Notes under the pieces: model-generated | Told to the model about the DNA's origin: nothing | Databases searched by the model: none | Seen by the model: the letters and a program-made list of their open reading frames with translations, nothing else | Shown: piece after piece, positions 34,941 to 46,828 of the stretch | Layout: each line of letters begins with the position of its first letter | How positions within the stretch are numbered: the stretch's first letter is position 1 | Translations under genes and position numbers: made by a program | DNA from: Acidobacteriaceae bacterium | Lineage (GTDB): Bacteria; Acidobacteriota; Terriglobia; Terriglobales; Acidobacteriaceae | Length of the DNA stretch: 59,392 nucleotides | Direction of reading: 5' to 3' | NCBI GenBank assembly: GCA_003170825.1 | Contig: PMYL01000050.1 | Coordinates: forward strand, 44,732-104,123

Positions 34941-35285
34941 ATGATCAGTCACACGATTCTGCCCTCCGTCCGCAACGGGACCGGCCCAAGGCCCGACCGT
35001 CCGCAAGCCCGCACCCGTAAAACCTCGCCCGCGCCCATTCCCTTCCGCTTCCCGGCGCACACCCTCGTGGACGAGGCCCCGCGCCGCGATGCCGAACTCT
35101 TCTACCTGCAAAAGCAGATCCAGTCGCAGACGCAGATGGTCGTCGTGCTCGAAGACGGCGAACGCATCGAAGGCTGCATCGAGTGGTACGACCGCAACAC
35201 CCTCAAAGTCCGCGGCCGCACCAAGACCCTCATCTACAAATCCGCAATCAAGTACATGCACAAGCTCGGCGAACCCGGACAATGA
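34941..35285 (+). CDS. Hfq-like RNA chaperone
   Basis: 114 aa. The last ~65 residues are an Sm-like fold: ELFYLQKQIQSQTQMVVVLE (helix plus Sm1 beginning), DGERIEGCIEWYDRNTLKV, and TLIYKSAIKYMHKL (Sm2, in place of Hfq's Y-K-H). The first ~48 residues are a Pro/Arg-rich extension (RPDRPQARTRKTSPAPIP). This is the divergent acidobacterial Hfq type. It would bind small RNAs and mRNAs as a ring. The ATG at 34941 is chosen for GGAGGG upstream; a TTG at 34905 is open but less likely. Confidence 0.85.
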   Translation: MISHTILPSVRNGTGPRPDRPQARTRKTSPAPIPFRFPAHTLVDEAPRRDAELFYLQKQIQSQTQMVVVLEDGERIEGCIEWYDRNTLKVRGRTKTLIYKSAIKYMHKLGEPGQ

Positions 35286-35406
35286 GTCATTCTGCAGGGA
35301 ATTGGGAACAGGGAACAGGCTGGCCGCGGAGGCGGGGAGGTCGCTTCCCCGGTTGTAGACAACGGCGGCAAGTTAGCCCGCTTCGCGGGGTTAGCGAGTT
35401 AGCAAG

Positions 35407-36492
35407 TTAGCGGGTTTCGTGGGGTGCGGGCTGTTGTTCCCTATTCCCTGCCTTTAGCAGCCGGTCGCGAATCGCCGCGCCAATCCCCTCTTCCAGCGGC
35501 AAAGGGCAAAGAATCACCGTGCATCCCTGCGCATCCAGCGCCCGCAGCCCAGCGTAAAGCTCCCGCGCCATCTCCTCCGGCGCAGCCCACCGCCCCCACG
35601 CAAACACCGCCGCTGCCCCATCAGGCGCGGCAACCTCCCTGGGCAACATCACCCCCACCCGCTCACCAACCGAACCCAGCGCCGCCTCACCCAGCCGCGC
35701 CCCCAGCTCTTTCAGCTCGCCCTCCACCAGCACCAGCCGTGCCCTGGGCGCATAATGCCGCAGCCCCACTCCCGGCGAAGGCAGCGCGGCCCTTGGGGTT
35801 TCCGCCAACTCCCCGCTTCGAAAGACCTCCACCGCCCCGGCCACCGCTTGAATCTGCTCCGCCGTCACCGCTCCCGGCCGGTAGATCATCATCGGGTTTG
35901 TGTTCGGGTCGAGCACCGTGGACTCGACGCCGTGCTCCGTCGGCCCCGCATCCAGCACAGCGTCGATCCGCCCGTCCAGGTCGTGGAGGACATGCGCGGC
36001 GGTGGTGGGGCTGATGTGCCCAAAGAGATTCGCGCTCGGCGCAGCCACCGGAACCCCCGCCCGCCGGATCAGCTCCAGCGCCACCGGATGCGCCGGCATC
36101 CGCACCCCCACCAGCGGCCGTCCCGCCGTCACCGCATCCGGCACCGCCCCAGTCCGCCTCAGCAGCAGCGTCAGCGGTCCCGGCCAGAACGCCTCCATCA
36201 GCCGCCGTGCCGCCTCGGGAACCTCGCGCACCAACTCGTCCAGCATGGCCTTTCCGCCATCCGGCCCAGCCACATGCACAATCACCGGGTCCCACGCCGG
36301 CCTTTGCTTGGCCGCAAAAATCCGCCCCACCGCCGTCGCGTCCAGCGCATTTGCCCCCAGCCCGTAGACGGTCTCGGTAGGCAGCGCCACCAGTCCCCCG
36401 CCGCGCAGAATCCCCGCCACCCGCTCCAGCGCCTCCTCGGCCTCGGCAGTTTCCAGATGCGCCGGGTCCACAACCAATCGCAGTGTCTTCAC
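35407..36492 (-). CDS. Threonylcarbamoyl-AMP synthase, Sua5 type
   Basis: About 361 aa. The YrdC domain (GGLVALPTETVYGLGANA, AKQRPAWDPVIVHV, WPGPLTLLLRR, VGVRMPAHPVALEL, PVAAPSANLFGHISPT) is followed by a linker and a Sua5 C-terminal domain (SPGVGLRHYAPRARLVLVEG). It makes threonylcarbamoyl-AMP for t6A37 in tRNA. GTG at 36492 is the likely start, leaving out ~38 residues that lack similarity, but the start is uncertain. Convergent with the Hfq-like gene. Confidence 0.9.
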   Translation of the reverse strand: MKTLRLVVDPAHLETAEAEEALERVAGILRGGGLVALPTETVYGLGANALDATAVGRIFAAKQRPAWDPVIVHVAGPDGGKAMLDELVREVPEAARRLMEAFWPGPLTLLLRRTGAVPDAVTAGRPLVGVRMPAHPVALELIRRAGVPVAAPSANLFGHISPTTAAHVLHDLDGRIDAVLDAGPTEHGVESTVLDPNTNPMMIYRPGAVTAEQIQAVAGAVEVFRSGELAETPRAALPSPGVGLRHYAPRARLVLVEGELKELGARLGEAALGSVGERVGVMLPREVAAPDGAAAVFAWGRWAAPEEMARELYAGLRALDAQGCTVILCPLPLEEGIGAAIRDRLLKAGNREQQPAPHETR

Positions 36493-36660
36493 CTCTTCAT
36501 TGTCGCCTTTTGCGGTAGTGCCCCGCCACCGACCACCACGCGATATACGCGATATAGTTGATGTGAGATAAGACGGCCATTGAATTGCGAGACTGCCCGG
36601 CTGCACCGTAGTCGAACCCTGCGTCCAGGCCCACTGAGCCGCTCATCTGAGGTAGATCAT

Positions 36661-38382
36661 ATGAGTCCGTTGAAGGCCAGCCGCTTCTGGCGAATCATAG
36701 GGAAGTTTTTCGTCGGGGTTTTACTCTGTTTCAGCGTTCTACTTCTTGTGGATTATGTGATATGGATACCTCACCAAGTGAAAAGAGCCATCGGAGATTT
36801 GAAGGATCCGAATCCCGATGTTCGGAGGTACGCCGCGCAAGCTTTGGGTTGGAGCAAATCCTCCCATGCGATAGAGCCTTTGATCCTAACCCTGCAAGAC
36901 GACGATGATGATGTCTTGAGGTACGCAGCCCAATCGTTAGCAAAGATCGGCGCGCCGGCGATCGATCCACTTATTCAAGCTTTGAAGAGCGAAAATGCAC
37001 GTGTTCGATGGGGGGCGGCCGATGCCTTGGGCCAAATCGGATCCCCTCGTGTGGTCGAGCCACTGATTGCAACCCTCAAGGACACAGATTATGTTGTCCG
37101 GGAAAGCGCAGCCTGGGCGTTGGCTCAAGTCAAGGATCCGCACACCGTCGAGCGCATGATTGCAGCCCTGAATGATCCGGATGCTAACTTTCGAAGCGGC
37201 GCGGCAATGACGTTGGGGGAAATCAAAGATCCCCGTGCGATTGAACCTCTGATCGCAGCTCTGAAGGATACTTTCGTTCTGAGATCTGCTACCGATGCGT
37301 TGGGCAAATTCGGTGCGCCTGCTGTGAGTCCCTTGATAGCTGCATTGAAGGATGCGGATTTTTCGGTGAGATTTTCGGCTTCCGATGCGTTGGGCAAAAT
37401 TGGAGCGCCTGCTGTCGAGCCCCTGATTGCGACACTTGATGACGCGAATCCTGATGTCCGCAAATCAGCAATCACGGCCTTGGGCGCGACCAAAGACCCA
37501 CGAGCGGTTGAACCCCTGATCGCGCTACTTAAGGACAAGCGCACTGACATCCGGCAGAGTGCTGCTGGGGCGTTGGGCGAGACTAAAGACCCACGCGCGG
37601 TTGAGCCGTTGATTGCAGCCATGACGGACAAGAGTTATGAGATTGTCGCCGATGAGGAGGAGGAAGATTGGCCGGGAGAAGCCGCCACGGCGCTGGGAGA
37701 GATCAAAGACCGGCGAGCGGTCGAGTCACTGATCGCTGCTCTGAAGGATAGGGAATCGGGAATCGTATGCGCCGCGGCTGATGCGTTAGGCAAGATCGGT
37801 GACACCCGTGCAATTAATCCTCTTATCACGTTATCGAGGAACATAGACTCCAATCTCCGAAGTTGTGTAATTGATCCATTAGGTGCGTTCAATGATTCTC
37901 GAACAATTGAGTCTCTGATTGGCAATCTGAAGGACAAGGAAGCTGGTATCCGAGGAAGATCGGCCATGGCGTTGGACAAATTCAAAGATCCACGCATAGT
38001 TGAACCTCTGATCCCGCTTCTGCAAGACAAAGAGGGTTTTATCCGAGGAATTGCGGCCGAGATTTTAGGCAAAAGCAACGATACCCACGCCGTTAACGCT
38101 CTGCTAGCAGCATTCAAGGAGCACAACACGGATGTGATCAGCGGTGCTTACGACCTCTTCATACAAAGGGGCGAACCGGGATCAGAGGATGAGTTGATCC
38201 AGACGCTCAATAGGCACAGCGATGGGGTGTTGGCACAGCATATGCTGAATAGCAGAAACGCAAAGTTGGAAGATGCGGCACGCATATGGGCTAAAAATCA
38301 CGGCGATCAAATGGAGCCGCATGACAGCGGCCCCTTATGGGGCAGCGCGCGGCAAACACTGCCGCCTGGCGCGAAGAATTAG
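36661..38382 (+). CDS. HEAT-repeat protein with an N-terminal membrane anchor
   Basis: 573 aa. One hydrophobic segment (FFVGVLLCFSVLLLVDYVIW, residues ~13-32), then about fifteen HEAT/PBS-lyase-type repeats. Each reads like DPNPDVRRYAAQALGWSKSS and is about 31 residues long, with recurring VEPLIAALKD. Such proteins are scaffolds; a lyase function is not implied. The GC is lower and codon use looser than in neighbours. ATG at 36661 has a poor Shine-Dalgarno sequence. Confidence 0.88.
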   Translation: MSPLKASRFWRIIGKFFVGVLLCFSVLLLVDYVIWIPHQVKRAIGDLKDPNPDVRRYAAQALGWSKSSHAIEPLILTLQDDDDDVLRYAAQSLAKIGAPAIDPLIQALKSENARVRWGAADALGQIGSPRVVEPLIATLKDTDYVVRESAAWALAQVKDPHTVERMIAALNDPDANFRSGAAMTLGEIKDPRAIEPLIAALKDTFVLRSATDALGKFGAPAVSPLIAALKDADFSVRFSASDALGKIGAPAVEPLIATLDDANPDVRKSAITALGATKDPRAVEPLIALLKDKRTDIRQSAAGALGETKDPRAVEPLIAAMTDKSYEIVADEEEEDWPGEAATALGEIKDRRAVESLIAALKDRESGIVCAAADALGKIGDTRAINPLITLSRNIDSNLRSCVIDPLGAFNDSRTIESLIGNLKDKEAGIRGRSAMALDKFKDPRIVEPLIPLLQDKEGFIRGIAAEILGKSNDTHAVNALLAAFKEHNTDVISGAYDLFIQRGEPGSEDELIQTLNRHSDGVLAQHMLNSRNAKLEDAARIWAKNHGDQMEPHDSGPLWGSARQTLPPGAKN

Positions 38383-38428
38383 CCCAGGCGCGCTCAACCA
38401 GCCACCTGCCGTATACTCACTGCTGACC

Positions 38429-39013
38429 ATGCCCGTCGAAACCGAAATCAAATTCCGAGTGGACGACCTGTCCGGCCTCACCCGCCGCCTTGAAGCCGCA
38501 GGGTTCACTCTGCAAACCCCCCGCAGCTTCGAGTCGAACGTCCTCTACGACACTCCCGACCGCCGGATGCGCGCCCGCACTGAGATTCTCCGCATCCGCA
38601 CCTACGCAGGCCGCTGCCTCCTGACCCACAAGCGTCTTCCCGACATTGGCCCCGGCGAAGACACCCACAAGCACCGCATCGAAACCGAAACCGAGGTCTC
38701 CGACGGCGATGCCCTCGCCCAGGTCTTTCTCTCCCTCGGCCTGGTCGCTGCCTTCCGCTACGAAAAATGGCGCAGCGAGTGGACATACGGGGAGGGCCAC
38801 TGCGTCCTCGACGAAACCCCCATCGGCAACTACGCCGAACTCGAAGGCTCCGCCGAATGGATCGACCGCGCCGCCGCCCGCCTGGGCGTCGATCCGGCCC
38901 GGTACATCACCCTCAGCTACGGACGGCTCTTCGACCTCTGGCGCGGCGAGCACCACTCCACCGCCCAGGACCTCACCTTCGCCGCCGTCGCCCAAGCCGG
39001 TCTGCCAAAGTAG
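38429..39013 (+). CDS. CYTH-domain protein (class IV adenylate cyclase or triphosphatase-like)
   Basis: 194 aa. The signature E-x-E-x-K is VETEIKFRV at the N-terminus; later VLYDTPDRRMRARTEILRIR, LLTHKRLP, HRIETETEV and CVLDETPIGNYAELEG give the acidic/basic tunnel residues. Substrate is a triphosphate (ATP, thiamine triphosphate or polyphosphate); which one cannot be read. TATACT lies 11 nt before the ATG, so the leader is very short. Confidence 0.88.
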   Translation: MPVETEIKFRVDDLSGLTRRLEAAGFTLQTPRSFESNVLYDTPDRRMRARTEILRIRTYAGRCLLTHKRLPDIGPGEDTHKHRIETETEVSDGDALAQVFLSLGLVAAFRYEKWRSEWTYGEGHCVLDETPIGNYAELEGSAEWIDRAAARLGVDPARYITLSYGRLFDLWRGEHHSTAQDLTFAAVAQAGLPK

Positions 39014-39170
39014 CCGCCGCTCTATCCCATCCACCCGCCGCCCGCAATGCCCTTGGTAATCGGATCCTGAAAATGTGCTGACGAAAGTCTCCCTTGCCGC
39101 CGATAACCCTAATGAGCAGGTTTTTTTGAGTTCCAGTAGAGCCAATCCGTGGAGCCAATCGGGAGGGCCG

Positions 39171-39536
39171 ATGAACAGGGATCGCTTGGGAATGCGTCCC
39201 CGCGCGCGCCGCCGCACAGGGATGAGGCTATTGCAGGCGGCCGCGCTGGCGCTGGCGGTGGCCATGGCCATGCCTGCCAGGGCGGCGGACGAACGCGCCG
39301 TCAAGTCGCGCGTGGCGCCTGTTTACCCGGAGATCGCCAAGCGCATGAAAATCACCGGCGTCGTCGAGATCGAGGCAACGGTGAATCCCGACGGCAAGGT
39401 GACCGATGTCAAAACGCTCAGCGGCAACCATATGCTGTCGATCGCCGCGGAGGATGCCGTGCGCAAATGGAGATTTGTCCCCGCTTCCGGCCAATCAACG
39501 GTCAATGTGAGCATCAGCTTCGCCCTCGCACAGTAG
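39171..39536 (+). CDS. TonB C-terminal-domain protein
   Basis: 121 aa. A signal-like segment (LLQAAALALAVAMAMPARAA) followed by a single TonB_C domain (VAPVYPEIAKRMKITGVVEIEATVNPDGKV, then AAEDAVRKWRFVPA). It lacks the long proline spacer and the cytoplasmic anchor of classical TonB, so it may be a periplasmic adaptor. GGGAGGG upstream of the ATG. Confidence 0.85.
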   Translation: MNRDRLGMRPRARRRTGMRLLQAAALALAVAMAMPARAADERAVKSRVAPVYPEIAKRMKITGVVEIEATVNPDGKVTDVKTLSGNHMLSIAAEDAVRKWRFVPASGQSTVNVSISFALAQ

Positions 39537-39575
39537 CAAGCCACTACGGTGGCCGCTGAAGGGGGCCGGAAACCG

Positions 39576-39636
39576 GGGTCCCCAGGAAGTGGCGGGTGCC
39601 AGGTACCCCGTGGGTGGGGCGGCTTCCTGGGGTGGT
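39576..39636. repeat. Hairpin with CCCCAGGAAG / CTTCCTGGGG arms
   Basis: CCCCAGGAAG (39580-39589) and CTTCCTGGGG (39623-39632) are perfect complements around a G-rich loop. It follows the TonB-type gene and may act as a terminator. The rest of 39537-39782 shows no gene. Confidence 0.55.
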
Positions 39637-39782
39637 GGCACAGGCCTTCGCCGCTGGGGTGGACCCTGGCGCCAACCTGCCCTCCGTTGCAAGGGCCGAA
39701 TCTGAAGGATCACTGCCGTAAGTGCTTATCTCTTGAGAAAGAGCTCTGCCCATTCGGCGGTCTCAGGATAAACTAAGCACTG

Positions 39783-41018
39783 TTGCAGGCAAGTGGGAGT
39801 CGCATTCGCTTTATGCCGGGGTTTCCCGAGGTTCCCGGCGCCAATGGCGCCGGTGTCTTGTCCATCGCGCTGATCGGCCCGGACCAAGAGCGCCGCAAAG
39901 CGGTAGCCGGCGCTCTTGCCGGATGCCAGGGGGTGCTGATTCGGGAGTTTTCTTCCTACCCTGCCGGCCTCGTCGATCTGACCCAGATGATGGAGCAGCA
40001 TTACGACGTCATCATGGTCGATCTGGACAGTGAACCGAAACGTGCCCTCCAGGTAGTGGAGAGCATCTGCAACGATGGCTCCCGAATCGTGATGGCCTTT
40101 TCGGCGCAAGCCGATCGGGAACTGGTGGTTCGGTGCATGCATGCGGGCGCCCGCGAGTTTCTCGCTCTGCCCCTCGCCGCCGCCGACATGGCCGATGCTC
40201 TGGCTCGCGTCACGGTCCGCAGGCCGGGGGCTGGCCCCGCCAACAGTACAGCCGGCAAGTTATTCGTCTTTCTCGGCGCCAAAGGCGGCTGTGGAGTCAC
40301 CACCGTCGCCTCCAATTTCGCGGTATCGTTGGCCCAGGAATCCGGCCGGAAAACCCTGTTGATCGACCTCGGCCTCCCGCTCGGAGACGTGGCGATCCAC
40401 CTCGGGATCGTCGCTGACCACTCCACAGACAACGCCTTTCGCGATTCCAGCCGGCTGGATGCGAGTTTTCTCTCTTCGCTGCTGGTCACGCATAGCTCGG
40501 GATTGTCCGTCCTCGCGGCTCCAGGAGACTTCCCCCAGACCGAGGCCTCCGTTGAAACCGTCGATAAATTGCTGGCCGTCGCCCGCCAGAACTTCGATTA
40601 CGTGGTGGTCGATGCCGGATCGAGACTCGACTTGAAGGATTCGGCGCTCTTTGATGCTTCCGCCGCCTTTTATCTGATCGTCCAGGTCGGCGTTTCCGAA
40701 CTGCGAAACGCAAATCGCATGATCTCACGGTTCTTCGCCGCCCGTGACTGCGAACTCCAGATCGTCCTCAACCGGTATGCGCCTCGCGCTCTGCCGTTCG
40801 ATGAACAGCATATTGCCAGGGCGCTCACCAGGCCGGCCCAGTGGAGGATTCCGAACGATGTTTCCATTGCCCGGCACACCCGGAACACGGACACTCCGCT
40901 CGCCCTGAATGACTCGCCCCTTTCGATCGCGATCCGGCAGATGGCCCGTGAAGCCTGCGGCTTGCCCGAAAAGCTTGAGAAGAAAAAAGGCTTCAGCCTC
41001 TTCGGAAGAGCGCTCTGA
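39783..41018 (+). CDS. CpaE/TadZ-like MinD-family ATPase
   Basis: 411 aa. N-terminal receiver-like domain (residues ~25-135: VLSIALIGPDQERRKAV, YDVIMVDLDSEP, AGAREFLALPL). It precedes a ParA/MinD domain with a deviant Walker A (FLGAKGGCGVTTVASNFA), where the usual P-loop lysine is Val as in TadZ-type proteins, and with DYVVVDAGSRLDL. TadZ/CpaE localise pilus machinery at the pole. No other tad/cpa genes are adjacent, so its partner set is elsewhere. TTG at 39783 or ATG at 39813 could be the start. Confidence 0.85.
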   Translation: MQASGSRIRFMPGFPEVPGANGAGVLSIALIGPDQERRKAVAGALAGCQGVLIREFSSYPAGLVDLTQMMEQHYDVIMVDLDSEPKRALQVVESICNDGSRIVMAFSAQADRELVVRCMHAGAREFLALPLAAADMADALARVTVRRPGAGPANSTAGKLFVFLGAKGGCGVTTVASNFAVSLAQESGRKTLLIDLGLPLGDVAIHLGIVADHSTDNAFRDSSRLDASFLSSLLVTHSSGLSVLAAPGDFPQTEASVETVDKLLAVARQNFDYVVVDAGSRLDLKDSALFDASAAFYLIVQVGVSELRNANRMISRFFAARDCELQIVLNRYAPRALPFDEQHIARALTRPAQWRIPNDVSIARHTRNTDTPLALNDSPLSIAIRQMAREACGLPEKLEKKKGFSLFGRAL

Positions 41019-41040
41019 CCTTTTCTAACCGGCGCTCATA

Positions 41041-41175
41041 GCATTACCAGGGAAGATGTATCCCAAAACCGCAGCCCTCAAGTCCGGGGTCCCCACGGAC
41101 AGGTCTTCGTCCGTGAGGCGAAGCGAGCGGAAACCCTGCACGGAATTGAACAGGACACCATATTCCTGGTAATGC
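41041..41175. repeat. MITE-like element with terminal inverted repeats, copy B
   Basis: GCATTACCAGGGAAGA at the left and ATTCCTGGTAATGC at the right form inverted ends. Relative to 6240-6349 it is inverted and ~25 bp longer; the extra part is CCCCACGGAC-AGGTCTTC-GTCCGTG, the same inner hairpin as in the ybaK 3' end. It ends 5 nt after the secA stop codon, between secA and the CpaE-like gene. Confidence 0.8.
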
Positions 41176-41180
41176 CGTAG

Positions 41181-44223
<3,043 letters not shown>

Positions 44224-44237
<14 letters not shown>

Positions 44238-44493
44238 AGATGTCTCCGTCTACCAGTGTAAATGCCGAGGGTGTGAACGGTTGTGACAACGCCCGTTCAT
44301 GGAGAGAGCAAAATCCGGGCGCCCCTCGATAAGGGCGATCTGTGGATAGCCAACGTTCTGCCGCCTCGTCCAGCTCGTCCAGGCGCCGATTCAACTCCGC
44401 CAGCAGCTTAAGCAAATCCTCGCGCCGCCGAGCCGTCCAGCCTTCCAAGGGCAGTTTTGCAAAATCAGCCCTCGGTGGTTCATCAGGTGGTTT
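44224..44493 (-). pseudogene. Possible IS110-type transposase fragment
   Basis: An open stretch encodes PPRADFAKLPLEGWTARRRE, then DLLKLLAELNRRLDELDEAA. It resembles the coiled-coil segment before the C-terminal transposase_20 domain of IS110-like transposases (similarity recalled, not searched). After ~45 residues the similarity stops, and an in-frame stop lies upstream at 44494. It overlaps the secA start by 14 nt. Alternative: a short real gene. No inverted ends or intact element are visible. Confidence 0.4.
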
Positions 44494-44800
44494 TTAGACA
44501 GGTTCTTAGGGGCAATGGCCCTGCAAATCGACCCAAAGGCACAATATTACGGAAAATGCCGTGCCGTGGCCCGTTTCAACGGCGACCCGGCCTGAGAGCA
44601 CTTGCGATTCGGCTCGAATCTGTTAGCCTTGTCCCTGTCGAAACCGAGCGTCATGTCCGCGTCTCTTGTAAGCGCGGACCGTAATCAGGCCAGGTCAGCC
44701 TCCTCCCAATCGTCCTGACCAAAGCCGAAATCGTTATTCTGCGCGGAACAGGCGATGGCCCGCCCGCTCAAGAAACGCAGGAACTGGAGAAACGCTGGAA
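44494..44800. other. Gap with possible decayed transposase sequence
   Basis: About 300 bp between the transposase fragment and the GT39 gene, without a convincing ORF. It must include the GT39 promoter. Some translated fragments look transposase-like, but I cannot support a call. Confidence 0.3.
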
Positions 44801-46678
44801 GTGGAGACTACTCTCGAATCCTCTGCTCCGGATTCGCCCCCAAGCCGGCGCAAACGGCTGCCCAAATGGGCCGTCGGCTACCTGGAGCCTTTTCTGGAGC
44901 CACCCAACCCGGATTCGCCCGAGGAACTGCGTTGGCGAATGCCCCCCTGGGCGGGCGTTTGCGAAGCAGTCCTCTTTCTTGCTTTCATGGTCTTCTTTCT
45001 TGCCTATGGGCTCACTCCATACTTCGGCGGCGACGGAATGGGGCTGGTGGGCGCCGACGAACCCCGCTACGCCCAGATCGCCCATGAAATGCTGGTCCGG
45101 TTCGACGCAGCGCACACCCTGAAAGGCCAGCTCAGCGCCTGCGTAACCCCCTATCTCTACGGCCATCCCTGGCTGGAAAAGCCGGCCCTCTACTACTGGC
45201 GGGCCATGTTCCTCTTTCAGGATTTCGGCGTCCACGACTGGAGCGCCCGCCTGCCCTCCACCACCTTCGCCTTCGTCATGATCGGCCTCATCTACCTCCA
45301 CATGCGGCGCTTCCGCCCCGGCGGCCATCTGGATGCAGCGCTGATCACCGTCGCTTGCGCCGGCATCATCGGCTTCTCCCGCGGCGCATCCACGGACATG
45401 CAGATGGCGGCGCCCCTGGCCATCGGGCTGCTCGGCTGGTATGCCTGGTACGAGACCGATTCCAAGTTCTGGCTCTACGACATCTACTTCTTCACCGGCC
45501 TGGCCACCCTCGCCAAAGGCCCCGTAGCGCCCTTTCTGGCCATCATCATCATCGCCGCTTTTGCCTTCCTGCGCCGCGAGTGGTCCATCCTGCGCCGCTC
45601 CCTCTGGTGGCCGGGCGTGGCGCTCTACTTCGCCATGGTCCTGCCCTGGTTCATTGCCGTCCAGCATCAGAACCCCACCTTCTTCCGCGAGTTCTTCCTC
45701 GAACACAACCTCGAGCGCTTCACCACCGACCGCTACCAGCATGTGGAGCCCTTCTGGTACTACCTGGTGGTCGTCGTCCTGGCCATGATGCCGTGGACCG
45801 TCATCGCCATACGGGCGCTCGCTGACGGCATTCACACCTCGGTGTGCGAGTGGCAACTGCGCCACTCCAGCAATTGCAAGCCCTGCGCCAACCGCCCCGG
45901 CGACGCCTTCCCTGAGTTCCTGGTCCTCTGGGCGCTCATTCCCATCGTCTTTTTCTCCTTCTCGCAGTCCAAGCTGCCGGGCTACATCCTCCTCTCCATT
46001 CCTCCCCTCGCCATCCTCACCGGAGACTATCTCTTCCGCTGCCGGCGGCCGGGCCTCAACCGCTGGGTGCTGTTGGGCCATGCCGTGCTTTGCGGCGTAA
46101 TGACCACGTTCGTGCTGCTTCTGCCCTGGTTTGTGACTCATGGCGCCAAGATGCCCCCCACCCACGCGCTCGCAGCCGCGCTGCTGGCCGCCTTCGGAGC
46201 CTCGCTGCTGATTCTCATCGTGGTCAAGGGCTTCGGCGTGGCACGCCTCCGGGTCGTTACCTGCGGCGTGCTGGTGGTGCTGGTTCTCTTTCTTTATGGC
46301 GTGGGCCCGTTCTTCGGCATCCCCGAGGCCGGGGCCACCAAGCGCGTGATTCACCTGCTGGACCACGCTTACTCCGCGCGCCCGCTGGCCGATCGGCTCG
46401 CCTCTCTGGTTCCCGCCGACGAGACCGTCGCGGTCTTTCGCGTCCGCCGCGACATGGAGTATGGGCTCTCGTTCTATCGCAATCGCGAGGTCATCAATTA
46501 CGAGGACAGCGGCGTACCCGATGGGCAGCACCTGCTGGTGGTGCGGGTTGCCGGCCGCAACGGCGCGGACCTCCACACTGCGGCCGCCCTCGATGAGTAC
46601 CTGGAAGGCCGCCACTATGAACAGCTCTTCACCTGGCCCGAGCAAGGACTCGTAGTCTATCTTGTCGGCAGCCGGTAA
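44801..46678 (+). CDS. Glycosyltransferase family 39 membrane protein
   Basis: 625 aa with about twelve hydrophobic segments. The first periplasmic loop carries GLVGADEPRYAQIAHEML, with the DE-x-R motif of the ArnT/PMT family, followed by YGHPWLEKPALYYWRAM. Such enzymes use polyprenyl-phosphate sugars to glycosylate lipids or proteins at the outer face. The region ~345-372 has a Cys pair (CEWQLRHSSNCKPC), unusual and maybe a disulphide or metal site. GTG at 44801 is used; Shine-Dalgarno is weak. Confidence 0.88.
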   Translation: METTLESSAPDSPPSRRKRLPKWAVGYLEPFLEPPNPDSPEELRWRMPPWAGVCEAVLFLAFMVFFLAYGLTPYFGGDGMGLVGADEPRYAQIAHEMLVRFDAAHTLKGQLSACVTPYLYGHPWLEKPALYYWRAMFLFQDFGVHDWSARLPSTTFAFVMIGLIYLHMRRFRPGGHLDAALITVACAGIIGFSRGASTDMQMAAPLAIGLLGWYAWYETDSKFWLYDIYFFTGLATLAKGPVAPFLAIIIIAAFAFLRREWSILRRSLWWPGVALYFAMVLPWFIAVQHQNPTFFREFFLEHNLERFTTDRYQHVEPFWYYLVVVVLAMMPWTVIAIRALADGIHTSVCEWQLRHSSNCKPCANRPGDAFPEFLVLWALIPIVFFSFSQSKLPGYILLSIPPLAILTGDYLFRCRRPGLNRWVLLGHAVLCGVMTTFVLLLPWFVTHGAKMPPTHALAAALLAAFGASLLILIVVKGFGVARLRVVTCGVLVVLVLFLYGVGPFFGIPEAGATKRVIHLLDHAYSARPLADRLASLVPADETVAVFRVRRDMEYGLSFYRNREVINYEDSGVPDGQHLLVVRVAGRNGADLHTAAALDEYLEGRHYEQLFTWPEQGLVVYLVGSR

Positions 46679-46828
46679 ACTGATAAATCAAATCTCAAGT
46701 TGCACTTGAACGCAACTCATGGCAAAGTGATCGGAAGGCGAAATTCGGCCAGCCGGTCCGCTCAAGCCTGATAATCCGGACCTGAATCGTTTTTCGGCCG
46801 CAGCCGGCCGGCATACCACAGGAAGATC

